A stretch of 64,000 nucleotides of DNA from Actinocorallia herbida. GTDB taxonomy: Bacteria; Actinomycetota; Actinomycetes; Streptosporangiales; Streptosporangiaceae. The notes below the pieces were generated by a model. The model was not told the DNA's origin. It was given only the letters and a program-made list of their open reading frames with translations, and ran no database searches. Within the stretch, counting starts at the first letter, position 1, and each line of letters opens with the position of its first letter. A program made the position numbers and the translations under genes. Where the stretch lies: NCBI RefSeq assembly GCF_003751225.1, contig NZ_RJKE01000001.1, positions 8,928,001 through 8,992,000 on the forward strand, written 5' to 3'. Positions 1 through 10,330 of this stretch are shown piece after piece.

Positions 1-171
1 GTGCTGGAACTGCTCGCCGGCGCGCAGCAGCAGCATCGCGCGGGTCAGGCCCTCATCCGTGGTGGCGTTGTCCGCCCAGTCGGCGAAGGTCACGGCTGCG
101 GAGCGGTGATCTCCCGTCCGCAGGCTGTCGAACTCCAGGTCGTCGAGGTCGCCTTCGGTCACGTGGGTCAC
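1..171 (-). CDS. Hypothetical protein, N-terminal fragment (runs off left edge)
   Basis: The first 57 residues of a protein read leftwards across the window edge are visible. The frame opens at a GTG (169-171), with a second GTG three codons in, and has strong GC bias at the third codon position. The peptide is acidic at first (EGDLDDLEFDSLRTGDH) and then helical (TRAMLLLRAGEQFQH), which could be the first helices of a TPR-like fold. No family is recognised and no clear Shine-Dalgarno sequence precedes either start. It lies just downstream of the NYN gene on the same strand, so the two may be co-transcribed. Confidence 0.55.
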   Translation of the reverse strand, partial: MTHVTEGDLDDLEFDSLRTGDHRSAAVTFADWADNATTDEGLTRAMLLLRAGEQFQH

Positions 172-244
172 GGCTTAGACGTTACCCGCGCTCCCCCGGC
201 AAAACCGGGAGATTACTCAAGATCAGCGGAAGGTGGCGGCGAGG

Positions 245-1630
245 TCACCGACGGGAGCGCTCGAGCGCGTCCCAGAATCCGCGGCGCAGGGAGTGCCGAA
301 CCTCGTCGTGCAGCAGGAAGTCGATCGGCAGCGCCGAGCCTTGGAGCAGCCGGGCCTCGAGGTCGGAGGGCATACGCGGCTTGCGGGCGAGCACGGCCTC
401 CAACCACAGGGCCGGCGCGTCGCGGGCCACCGACTCGCCGAAGTCCTGACCCTCGGTGTGCGCCGCCTTCACCGCGTCGGAAAGGCTCGGCCCGGGTGAG
501 GGCACCGCCGGCTGCGGCACGACCGGCAGCGCGGGCGAGGCGCTGTAGGCCGAGTGGACGGGCGCGGCAGGGGTCGGCGGGGGCGTGAGCGGATAGGAGG
601 AGGGCGGCAGGGAGCCGAAGGGCGAGGACGTGGTGCCGAACTGTGCTGACGCCGTGCCGTAGGAAGAGGGCGCCGGGGCCGGAACCGCGAACGGATTGGG
701 GGTGACCGTGCCCGAGGTCAGATAGCTCGGCTCCGCCACGGGACTGGCGTAGCTCGCCTCCGCGACAGGACTGGCATAGGTCGGCTCCGCGACGGGGGTG
801 GCGTAACTCGGCTGGGTGGGCGGCGCGGGAGCCGGCGCGGCCGACGGGGTGGAGAAGGGGATGCCGCTGAGGACATTGGAGCCGGTGGTGGACGGCGCCG
901 GGAGCTGCGGCGCCACGACGGGCGCGGGAGCCGGAGTGTGGTGCGCGACCGGGGCCGAGGCCGCCGAGGTCAGGCCGTTGGTCAGGGAGCTGAGGGAGGA
1001 GCCGTTCGAAGAGGCGGCGAGCACGCTCGCCAGGGAGGCGGGCATGGACGAGGGCACCGGGCTCTGCGCCGGAGGCTCGGCCGGACGCTCGGCGGCTGGC
1101 GCGGCCGAGGCGTAGGGCCGCAGGTGCCCGGCGCCGATCTCGATGAGGTCGTCGCACTCCTGGCGGAGCACCCGGGAGATGGTCCAGTTGCCTTCCACCG
1201 CGACGTGCACGACGGTGACCCGGATGCCGAGGTCCTGGGCGTCCTGGAGCACGGCGGCGAGGTCCTCGTCTCCGCTCACCACGACGGCGTCGGCGATGGC
1301 CCCGTTGCGGGCGAGGGTCATGAGGTCCCGGTGCAGCTCGGCGTCGACGCTCTCGCGGCGGCCCGGACGGCTCCGGCTCAGCCGCAGCTTCAGCCCGGGG
1401 AGGTCGGCGAGCGCCTCGTGCTCGGGAGTCCGGCGCCCTTCCACGCTGGTCTCGTACCAGTAGCAGCGCAGCAGCGGCATTCCGGCGCGTTCCCGGGCGA
1501 GGTTGCCCAGCAGTTGGAGCAGCCCGGGGAAGTCCCAGGACACCTGCTCGCGCTGGCGGACTCCGTGCACCGCCATCGCGCCGTCAGCCAGCAGGTAACC
1601 GGCGTCTACGAAGAGCGCACAGCGTTCCAC
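245..1630 (-). CDS. NYN domain protein with long Pro/Ser-rich linker
   Basis: Residues 1-165 form a NYN (LabA/DUF88, PIN-like) domain, a fold typical of metal-dependent RNases. Visible acidic residues include D9 in FVDAGY and the SGDED motif at 119-123. From about residue 180 to 390 the chain is rich in Pro, Ala, Ser and Thr and contains near-repeats of YASPVAEP. The last 80 residues are again charged and helical and look like a small folded domain. The start is the GTG at 1628-1630, preceded by GGAGAGGTG. RNase activity on an unknown RNA is inferred from the family. Single gene; nothing around it indicates a partner. Confidence 0.85.
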   Translation of the reverse strand: MERCALFVDAGYLLADGAMAVHGVRQREQVSWDFPGLLQLLGNLARERAGMPLLRCYWYETSVEGRRTPEHEALADLPGLKLRLSRSRPGRRESVDAELHRDLMTLARNGAIADAVVVSGDEDLAAVLQDAQDLGIRVTVVHVAVEGNWTISRVLRQECDDLIEIGAGHLRPYASAAPAAERPAEPPAQSPVPSSMPASLASVLAASSNGSSLSSLTNGLTSAASAPVAHHTPAPAPVVAPQLPAPSTTGSNVLSGIPFSTPSAAPAPAPPTQPSYATPVAEPTYASPVAEASYASPVAEPSYLTSGTVTPNPFAVPAPAPSSYGTASAQFGTTSSPFGSLPPSSYPLTPPPTPAAPVHSAYSASPALPVVPQPAVPSPGPSLSDAVKAAHTEGQDFGESVARDAPALWLEAVLARKPRMPSDLEARLLQGSALPIDFLLHDEVRHSLRRGFWDALERSRR

Positions 1631-1895
1631 AAGGCAACACCTCTCCGACCCCGAGTGGAGGTCTGCGACCCGAATCGACCCAGCTCAGAGCCCGGGCGGC
1701 TCTAGCCTAATGAAAGCCACTCCCGCCGTAAGCCGTTCCGGTGATTCGCCATCCTCTTACCGCGCGCATGCCGGGCGCAAGGGTGAGGAGGCAGGTGGAG
1801 TGGCCGATGACGGTGGCTGAGCGCGGACGCTACCAGCCGTTCCGGACTGTCCGTTAAGGAGTTCACACGTTCTTTACGGCGGATCTCGACAACGG

Positions 1896-4286
1896 TCAGC
1901 TCCGCAGGGGAGCCGTTACCGTCACCACACCGGCCACATAGGCATCGGCCTTGGTGGTGAGGGCGACGGATGACTTCCCGCCGAGTTCCGCGTCGTGCCC
2001 CACCACGTCGACGCCGAAAGTGAGGGATTGCCCGAGTGCTCCTTCCGCGACGCTCCTGAACGCGTTGGGGCCGCCGAGCTTCTTGCCGTCCAGGACGATC
2101 CCGTCGTCGGCCAGCTCCTCGTCCCCCTCCCAGGCGACGAAGCCGAGTTCGGCGGGGATCGCCGCGGGCAGGAGGCCGTCCAACGGCACCTGGAGGGTGT
2201 CGGCTCCGGTGGGTCCGAGCGCGCGCGCTCCGTCGAGCACCATCGCGCGGCTGAGCGGGGCCGAGACGTCCTCTGACACGACGACGAGGCTCCAGCCCGC
2301 GTAGTGGCCGACGCCTTCGCCGCCCTGCACGTCCGCGACCGTCCAGTCGCCTGTGCCGCCCGCCTTCACCTGCGCGGTCACGTCGGCGAAGGACTGATAG
2401 GCCGGGAAGCCCGGGAGGTCGACGATGTCCGTCTCCTCCGCTTCGACCGCCTTGTAGCCACCGGAGGGGGCGCGCAGCTTGGCCATGGCGCCTTCCCGGC
2501 CCGTGCCGGACCAGTACAGGCCCGCGAAGAGCACCCGTCCGGGCAGGGCGAGGCGCGCCGAGCTGGACCGGGTGGTGGCCGGGTCCTCGTCGAGGTCGAG
2601 GGAGGCCATCTTCCACAGGTCGTTGTCGAGCCTGCCGCCTTTGCGCTGCCTGGCCTCGGCGCAGCCGTGCTCGGCCTCGCGGCAGCTCAGCAGGGCGTTG
2701 CCGACCCGCTGGACGCGCACCCGTCCGTCCACCGCGTACCGCGCGGGAAGCCCTGCGGCCAGGACGCCCGCCTTGCCTCGCGCCGTCACCCGGGTGCCGG
2801 AGGATCGGACCGCGACGGACGGGACCACGCCCCGCTGGGCGCCCGGCGCTACGTTCACGTGAAGGTAGGCCGCCGAAGAACGTCCGGCGGGAAGGCCCGC
2901 ACGGGTGCAGCGCAGGGCTTCGGCCGCGGGGCGGCAGGACCAGCCGTCGCCGAAAGGCACCCGGGACACCCACCGGGCCGAGGCCCGTCCGGTGCCCGCC
3001 CCGTCGAGGACGACTCCGGAGGGGAGGGTCACGTCGGCGATGAGGTCGCCGGACCTGCCGCGCCCCTCGTTCCGGACGGCCAGGGCGATGATCCCCCGGC
3101 TGCCGGGCAGCAGGGCCCCGACCGTCCCGATCTCCGCGCGCAGCACCGGGGAGGGCGGGGCGGACGTGACGGCCGGGGACGTCGAGGTCACCGCGGGCAC
3201 GGCAGGCGCCCCCGGCGCCCCGGGCACCGCGGGCGCGGCGGGCGGGTCGGGCACGGCGAACTGGACCGGCGGCCCGGGAGGCTTCGCGGGTTGTGCGCCC
3301 GCGGAAGGGTCCGCGGGCGCCTGGGACGGCTGAGGGTCCGCGACGGCCGGGGGAGCGCCGGGCGCCCCGGGCGAGGCCGGCTCGGTGTTCGAGGCGGGCC
3401 AGGCCATGGCCGCCGCGGCCACCAGGGCGGCCGCGACGCCCGCGGCGGTGGCCCTGCGGCCCTGCTTCGGGACCCGGCCCCAGAGCAGGCCGAGGGCCGC
3501 GAAAGCGCCCTTGGTGAGGTAGGAGGACGCGGCGAGGCCGAGGACGAGAGGCCCCACGGTCACGCCGAGCCCGTCGTTGAGCGAGGACAGCTCCTCGTAG
3601 ATGCCCTTGCAGAAGGGACATTCGCGCAGGTGCCTGTCCATCCGCTCCCGGCCGCGCGACCTCGCGGGTTCGCGGACGAGCGCGGGGAGCATGTCGAGCA
3701 CGGGCGCGCAGGCCGCGTCCGGGTGGGCCGGGGCGTGCATCCTCAGGTAGGCGCGGCGCAGCCCTTCCCGGGCGCGGAGCGCGAGCACGGCGGTGCCGTT
3801 GGCGCTGAGCCCGAGGACCTTGCCCGCCTCAGCGGGCTTCTCCCCCTCGACGACGGTGTGCCACAGCACCGCCTGCCACCGGTCCGGCAGGGAGAGGTAC
3901 GCCCGGACGATCAGCTCGTTCTCCAGCCCTGCCAGTGCCGGATCGACGAACGGAACGCCCGGGTCGTAGCTCTCGATGGCGTCGGTGCTCGTCTCGCGGG
4001 AGCGCCGCCGGTAGCGGTCGACGACGGTCCTGCGAAGCGAGGTGAGCAGATAGGGCCGGAACGCGTCCTCCGGGCCTCCGCCGCGTTGGAGCACGGCGAG
4101 GACCCTCGTGAAGGTGTCGGCGACGGCGTCGTCGGCCTCGGCGTCGCCGTCCACGAGCGACCGCGCGAGGCGTCGCGCCGCCTCCTTGTGCCGTTCGTAC
4201 AGCACCCCGTACCCAGCGGTCTCGCCTTGCCGAATCCGCTCGATGAGCTCGGCGTCGCTCGGCCCGACGGCCTTCTGCTCCCCCAT
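1896..4286 (-). CDS. ECF sigma factor fused to zinc finger, membrane segments and surface-type domain
   Basis: This is a 796-residue multi-domain protein. Residues 10-95 resemble sigma region 2 and 125-183 sigma region 4, as in extracytoplasmic-function sigma factors. Next comes a zinc-binding anti-sigma-type motif HLRECPFC (H219, C223, C226), then hydrophobic stretches at about 243-270 and 281-297, and a Pro/Ala-rich spacer to about 385. A DUF11-like beta region follows. The last 260 residues carry the pattern of actinobacterial DUF11-type surface proteins (LFAGLYWSG, FADVTAQV, WTVADVQ, YAGWSLVVVSED). The start ATG has AAAGGGGG 5 bases upstream. A normal ECF factor is about 180-200 residues, so the fusion is real unless an assembly error joined two genes; no internal stop supports a split. 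A membrane-tethered sigma factor with an external sensor is inferred. ECF groups with C-terminal membrane extensions are known in actinobacteria. Confidence 0.88.
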   Translation of the reverse strand: MGEQKAVGPSDAELIERIRQGETAGYGVLYERHKEAARRLARSLVDGDAEADDAVADTFTRVLAVLQRGGGPEDAFRPYLLTSLRRTVVDRYRRRSRETSTDAIESYDPGVPFVDPALAGLENELIVRAYLSLPDRWQAVLWHTVVEGEKPAEAGKVLGLSANGTAVLALRAREGLRRAYLRMHAPAHPDAACAPVLDMLPALVREPARSRGRERMDRHLRECPFCKGIYEELSSLNDGLGVTVGPLVLGLAASSYLTKGAFAALGLLWGRVPKQGRRATAAGVAAALVAAAAMAWPASNTEPASPGAPGAPPAVADPQPSQAPADPSAGAQPAKPPGPPVQFAVPDPPAAPAVPGAPGAPAVPAVTSTSPAVTSAPPSPVLRAEIGTVGALLPGSRGIIALAVRNEGRGRSGDLIADVTLPSGVVLDGAGTGRASARWVSRVPFGDGWSCRPAAEALRCTRAGLPAGRSSAAYLHVNVAPGAQRGVVPSVAVRSSGTRVTARGKAGVLAAGLPARYAVDGRVRVQRVGNALLSCREAEHGCAEARQRKGGRLDNDLWKMASLDLDEDPATTRSSSARLALPGRVLFAGLYWSGTGREGAMAKLRAPSGGYKAVEAEETDIVDLPGFPAYQSFADVTAQVKAGGTGDWTVADVQGGEGVGHYAGWSLVVVSEDVSAPLSRAMVLDGARALGPTGADTLQVPLDGLLPAAIPAELGFVAWEGDEELADDGIVLDGKKLGGPNAFRSVAEGALGQSLTFGVDVVGHDAELGGKSSVALTTKADAYVAGVVTVTAPLRS

Positions 4287-4419
4287 GGCACCCCCTTTGC
4301 AGCCGCAGAGTAATCTATTGGCTACGGACAGTGCTTAGGGGTGTTTCCGCGAACGAGGTCATGACCCGTAGTCGCGGGGATCTTTACCCGATCTTCTCCT
4401 ACCGCGCCCCGGGCCGCCC

Positions 4420-4447
4420 CGCGACACGCGACACGCGACACGCGACG
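4420..4447. repeat. Four tandem copies of CGCGACA
   Basis: The heptamer CGCGACA occurs at 4420-4426, 4427-4433 and 4434-4440, with a fourth copy CGCGACG at 4441-4447 that runs into the left arm of the adjacent hairpin. It lies between the sigma-factor gene and the hydrolase-like gene. It is probably a slippage repeat; no function is claimed. Confidence 0.85.
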
Positions 4448-4480
4448 AGCGCGGCACGTCGCACGTGCCGCGCTCGTCGC
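4442..4480 (-). terminator. 18-bp perfect hairpin, likely terminator of the hydrolase-like gene
   Basis: Positions 4442-4459 and 4463-4480 are perfect inverted repeats with a 3-base loop, starting 22 bases beyond the stop codon of the minus-strand hydrolase-like gene. There is no clear T-run, which is common for actinobacterial terminators. Confidence 0.7.
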
Positions 4481-4502
4481 GCCCGCCGGGAAGGCGGCCG
4501 GT

Positions 4503-4952
4503 TCAGAGTTGGGCGATCAGCTTGCTGAGCGTCTCCGACAGGTTCTCCGGAGCCGTATGGGCGGTCTCCCAGGCACGGGCCCTGGCCGCCTTCAACCTGA
4601 CGTCGTCGGGCGACGTGGCGAGGAACGCGCAGGGCGCGTCCGGCCAGTCGCCGCCGTGGGCCGGCAGATCGGCGTCGAGGAAGACGTAGCCGCCCACCAG
4701 CCTGTGCGCGGCCTTCTGGGCCCCGGCGAGCGAGGGCAGCAAGGGTCCGGCGCACCCGTGCCCGACCAGCACCAGCGGGGCCTCCGGGGCCGCGGCGGCG
4801 ATGGCCAGGGACGAGCCCGCGATGTAGCGGGCGCCGGTGGCCGGATCATCTGTGGGCTGCGGAACGACGACGTGCAGCCCTTGCGTACGCAGTTCGTCGG
4901 CCAGCCCACCGGGAAGCGGTGCGCCGAGGAGAACGAGAGTGCCTGGCGTCAT
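4503..4952 (-). CDS. Small alpha/beta-hydrolase-like protein lacking the nucleophile serine
   Basis: A 149-residue protein (ATG 4950-4952) with the beta-alpha-beta opening of alpha/beta hydrolases (TLVLLGAPLPGG) and a strand leading to LVLVGHGCAG. Related actinobacterial proteins usually show GHSGAG here, so the expected Ser is Gly and a Cys follows. It is short for a hydrolase (usually 220 or more residues) and lacks most of the lid. It is divergent from pyrE with 68 bases between. A non-catalytic or regulatory role is possible; activity cannot be assigned. Confidence 0.7.
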   Translation of the reverse strand: MTPGTLVLLGAPLPGGLADELRTQGLHVVVPQPTDDPATGARYIAGSSLAIAAAAPEAPLVLVGHGCAGPLLPSLAGAQKAAHRLVGGYVFLDADLPAHGGDWPDAPCAFLATSPDDVRLKAARARAWETAHTAPENLSETLSKLIAQL

Positions 4953-5020
4953 GGACCCATCGTTACATCCCGCACCCACCCGAGTGCCGACCGGGACCCC
5001 GTCGACCCTAGGCTTGACGC

Positions 5021-5554
5021 GTGAGTGACCGCGAAGAGCTACTGCAAGAGATCAAGACGAAGGCCGTGGTGCACGGCGACTTCACCCTTTCCTCCGGCCG
5101 GAAGGCCGCGTTCTACGTGGACCTGCGGAGGGTCACCCTTGACGGCCAGGCCGCCCCGCTGATCGGCAAGGTCATGCTCGACCTGACGACCGACCTCGAT
5201 TACACCGCCGTCGGCGGCCTCACCCTCGGCGCCGACCCTGTCGCCACGGCGATGCTCCACGCGGCGGCCGCGCGCGGTCAGCGGCTCGACGCGTTCGTGG
5301 TGCGCAAGGCCGCCAAGCAGCACGGGATGCAGCGGCGGATCGAGGGCCCGGACATCGCCGGGAAGCGGGTGCTCATCGTGGAGGACACCTCGACGACCGG
5401 TGGATCCCCGCTCACCGCGGTCGAGGCGGCCCGCGAGGCCGGGGCCACGGTCGTCGGCGTGGCCACCGTGGTGGAGCGCAGCGCGGCCGAGCCGATCACC
5501 GCGGCGGGCCTGGAGTACCGGTACGCCTATGACCTGGCGGCCCTGGGCCTGTAG
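5021..5554 (+). CDS. pyrE: Orotate phosphoribosyltransferase
   Basis: PyrE joins orotate and PRPP to give orotidine 5'-phosphate in pyrimidine synthesis in the cytoplasm. The 177-residue length fits the family. The PRPP-binding loop VLIVEDTSTTGGS sits near residues 117-129, and the flexible-loop region holds VVRKAAKQHG. The GTG start at 5021 gives the usual short N-terminus (MSDREELLQEI). It lies upstream of the fba-DUF3151-purA block, a neighbourhood I recall from other actinobacteria. It converges with the membrane protein gene at 5591. Confidence 0.96.
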   Translation: MSDREELLQEIKTKAVVHGDFTLSSGRKAAFYVDLRRVTLDGQAAPLIGKVMLDLTTDLDYTAVGGLTLGADPVATAMLHAAAARGQRLDAFVVRKAAKQHGMQRRIEGPDIAGKRVLIVEDTSTTGGSPLTAVEAAREAGATVVGVATVVERSAAEPITAAGLEYRYAYDLAALGL

Positions 5555-5590
5555 GGCGCGGAAGACGCCCATCCCCGCCGGGGTCCGCGG

Positions 5591-6043
5591 TCAGCTTTCG
5601 ACGCTGCGGGCCTTGGCGGAGCCCTTGACGAAGGAGATCGTGATCTTGCCGGAGGGGAGCTCGATCGCCTTGCCGTCGACCTTCACCTGGACGGCCGCGG
5701 AGTCGCCGATCGTGACGTCCACGTCGGGCCACAGCACCTCGCGCTCGTCGCCCTTGCCGAATTGCCCGCGCCAGTAGACGGGCGAATTGCCGGGGCCTGC
5801 CGCGAAGACGTCGACTTTTTTCACGAATTTGATCGTCGCGTAGACCGTGCGCTTGCCCTCGATGGACGCGCTCATCGAGGCCGAGGACCCGGGGTCCGAC
5901 TCCGAGGGGCCCACCGCCTCGGATTTCATCGAACTCACCAGGGCTGTACCACCGACCACCACCAGACCGAGGGCGAGCGCTACGCCCACGGCGATGATCA
6001 GGATGTTGACGAGACCACGAGGGTCATTTCGGTGACGGCCCAC
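5591..6043 (-). CDS. Single-pass membrane protein with extracytoplasmic beta-domain
   Basis: A 150-residue protein. A short basic N-terminus (MGRHRNDPRG) precedes one membrane helix at about residues 12-35 and a Ser/Pro-rich stretch, so the rest should face outside. The C-terminal 90 residues look beta-rich (VYWRGQFGKGDEREVLW; DVTIGDSAAVQVKVDGKAI) and resemble in outline the DUF4115/RodZ C-terminal type, but this is weak. Function unknown. It converges with pyrE and is divergent from fba, with 243 bases to the fba start. Confidence 0.75.
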   Translation of the reverse strand: MGRHRNDPRGLVNILIIAVGVALALGLVVVGGTALVSSMKSEAVGPSESDPGSSASMSASIEGKRTVYATIKFVKKVDVFAAGPGNSPVYWRGQFGKGDEREVLWPDVDVTIGDSAAVQVKVDGKAIELPSGKITISFVKGSAKARSVES

Positions 6044-6286
6044 GGGATGAGACTAGCGACACAAGTGGGGTCCGGCGAACGAAACTACACATCCGTGACC
6101 CATGAGACCAACCAGTGTTCACTACCCCAGTCACGGCTTTCCACCCGACCCCCGCCAAACCCCATCCGGGGCCGCTCCGAAGGCGTACGAGATAGTAGGA
6201 GGCAGAGGCAGACCATCGCCGCACCCTCCTGCGGCACCGTCGTGCGTGCACGGCGGCTGACCTGCCCCGGATGAGAGGAACGCAGC

Positions 6287-7306
<1,020 letters not shown>

Positions 7307-7351
7307 GGCCCTGCGGCCAAGGGCGGGGGCCGGGATGCCTAGCATGCGGGT

Positions 7352-7759
7352 ATGAGCCAGAACCTGCTGGGCGGCCCGGCCCCCACCCTTCTTCCCGATG
7401 AGCCCGAGGCGGCGAAGCTCCTCGCCGACGGCGTCGAGCCGCACGAGGTGGCCGCCAAGTTCCCGACCTACGCGGCGGCCTGGGCGGTCCTCGCCGAAGG
7501 CGCCTTCGAGCGCGGAGACGTCATCGAGTCCTACGCGTTCGCCCGCACCGGCTACCACCGCGGCCTGGACGCGCTGCGCCGCAACGGCTGGAAGGGCCAC
7601 GGGCCGGTTCCGTGGGAGCACGTGCCCAACCGCGGCTTCCTGCGGGCGCTGGCCGCACTCGGCCGGGCGGCCGCCGCGATCGGTGAGGACGGAGAGGCCG
7701 AGCGCTGCCGGACGTTCCTCCGGGACTCCAGTGAGACCGCCGCGCAGGCCCTGGCCTGA
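7352..7759 (+). CDS. DUF3151 family protein
   Basis: A 135-residue helical protein with the family features ALAEGAFERGDVIESYAFAR-like core (here WAVLAEGAF, ESYAFARTGYHRGLDALRR) and the C-terminal WEHVPNRGFLRALAALG. DUF3151 proteins sit between fba and purA in many actinobacteria; their role is not known to me. There are two tryptophans and a GYHRGLDALR motif that are probably structural. The purA leader begins directly downstream. Confidence 0.9.
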   Translation: MSQNLLGGPAPTLLPDEPEAAKLLADGVEPHEVAAKFPTYAAAWAVLAEGAFERGDVIESYAFARTGYHRGLDALRRNGWKGHGPVPWEHVPNRGFLRALAALGRAAAAIGEDGEAERCRTFLRDSSETAAQALA

Positions 7760-7790
7760 CGTCGCAGTTTCCCTGCCGGACTGCGCCGGG

Positions 7791-9150
<1,360 letters not shown>

Positions 9151-9153
9151 CCC

Positions 9154-9173
9154 GGGGCGGCCTCGGCCGCCCC
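9154..9173 (+). terminator. purA terminator hairpin
   Basis: GGGGCGGCC (9154-9162) and GGCCGCCCC (9165-9173) pair across a 2-base spacer (4-base effective loop), 3 bases after the purA stop codon. No T-run. Confidence 0.75.
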
Positions 9174-9313
9174 GCACACATCGGGTGTCCTCTCTCACAC
9201 CCCCCGATCGACCGGCGGCTAGAAGGCCTCTCCTACCCTGGCCAGGAGTTGTTCTTCCGCAGGCAACCGGCACGATCGGGGGGCGTTACATTACTGTGCG
9301 TAATCTTGAGCGC

Positions 9314-10222
9314 ATGGACCGATGTGTCGAACTCCAGGGGCATCGGGGTGCTCGCGGACTTCGTCCCGAGAACACCCTTCCGGCCTTCGCACACGCCCTC
9401 GCGCTCGGCGTCGACGCCGTCGAGTTCGATGTCGGGTTCTCCGCGGACGGCGTCGTGGTGCTGCACCACGACCAGACCGTCTCACCGCTGACGACCCGGG
9501 ACACCGGACCGGCCTTCCCCGGGGACCCGCAGTTCCCGTACGTCGGGCGGCCCATCCGGACGCTGCGGCTCGACCAGCTCAAGACCCTGGACTCCGGGGT
9601 GCGCGCCGCGGATCCCGCCGATCCCTACCGCCGCACCGCGCTCGCGCTGCCGGGCACGCCGCTCGCGACGCTGGACGAGGCGTGCGCGCTGCTCGCCCCC
9701 GCCGGGAGCGTAAGGCTGTGCGTCGAGTTGAAGACCGACCCGTCCTGGCCGGACGCGGAGGTCGCCTACTTCGTCTCCGAGGTGCTCGCCGTCCTCGCCG
9801 CGCACGGCCTGCTGCACCGCACCCGGCTGCTCGGCTTCGACTGGCGGTTCCTCAAGCACACGCGGCGGCTGGAGCCGTCGGTGGCCCGGGTGGCGCTGGC
9901 CGAGCCGCCGACCCTGGCCGACCCGTCCTGGCTGGCCGGCGCGGACCCGCGCGACCCCGCCCTGTCGGCGCTCGCCGAGGGCGCGACGATCTTCTCGCCG
10001 CAGTACACGATGCTCGACGAGGCCCTGTTCGAGCGGGCCGCCGGGCTCGGCCTCCCGGTGACGGTCTGGACGGTCAACACCCCCGAGGCGATGGCCAGGT
10101 ACCTCGGCATGGGCGTCGCCGCGATCGTCACGGACTACCCGGATCTGCTCCGCGTCGTCATGACCGCCCATGGGCATGCCGTTCCCGAGCCGTACCGTAC
10201 GGTCGAGGCCGCCGCCTCATGA
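9314..10222 (+). CDS. Glycerophosphodiester phosphodiesterase
   Basis: The GDPD family hydrolyses glycerophosphodiesters to glycerol 3-phosphate and an alcohol. The catalytic opening GHRGARGLRPENTLPAF is near residues 8-24, EFDVGFSADG supplies metal ligands, and LHHD the second histidine. ELKTD and the C-terminal TVNTPEAMARYLGMGVAAIVTDYP complete the TIM barrel. I chose ATG 9314 because it gives the usual start just before the HRG motif; a GTG at 9296 in the same frame is possible. No signal peptide, so it is probably cytoplasmic. Confidence 0.92.
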   Translation: MDRCVELQGHRGARGLRPENTLPAFAHALALGVDAVEFDVGFSADGVVVLHHDQTVSPLTTRDTGPAFPGDPQFPYVGRPIRTLRLDQLKTLDSGVRAADPADPYRRTALALPGTPLATLDEACALLAPAGSVRLCVELKTDPSWPDAEVAYFVSEVLAVLAAHGLLHRTRLLGFDWRFLKHTRRLEPSVARVALAEPPTLADPSWLAGADPRDPALSALAEGATIFSPQYTMLDEALFERAAGLGLPVTVWTVNTPEAMARYLGMGVAAIVTDYPDLLRVVMTAHGHAVPEPYRTVEAAAS

Positions 10223-10288
10223 CGCCCACGACCCGGTGATCTTTGCGACCGGGAAGCTCATAAATGTCGTTGCATGACCGTTTCGTTG

Positions 10289-10301
10289 TTGTCTGAGACA
10301 A
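10289..10301. promoter_or_regulatory. Operator-like inverted repeat TTGTCT-N-AGACAA
   Basis: A perfect 13-base inverted repeat lies 30 bases before the start of the importer's binding-protein gene, just downstream of a possible promoter (TTGCAT at 10270). It could be a repressor site controlling the whole downstream run of genes to 17183. No regulator gene is adjacent. Confidence 0.5.
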
Positions 10302-10330
10302 AGGCTGGGACCTAGGGGTACAACCCACCT

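Noticed and set aside
1702-3621. Long minus-strand frame, Arg/Gly-rich
   Set aside because: Shadow of the sigma-fusion gene; composition is typical of out-of-frame high-GC DNA.
4420-4480. CRISPR-like short repeats
   Set aside because: Only seven-base tandem units with no spacers; a slippage repeat plus hairpin explains it.
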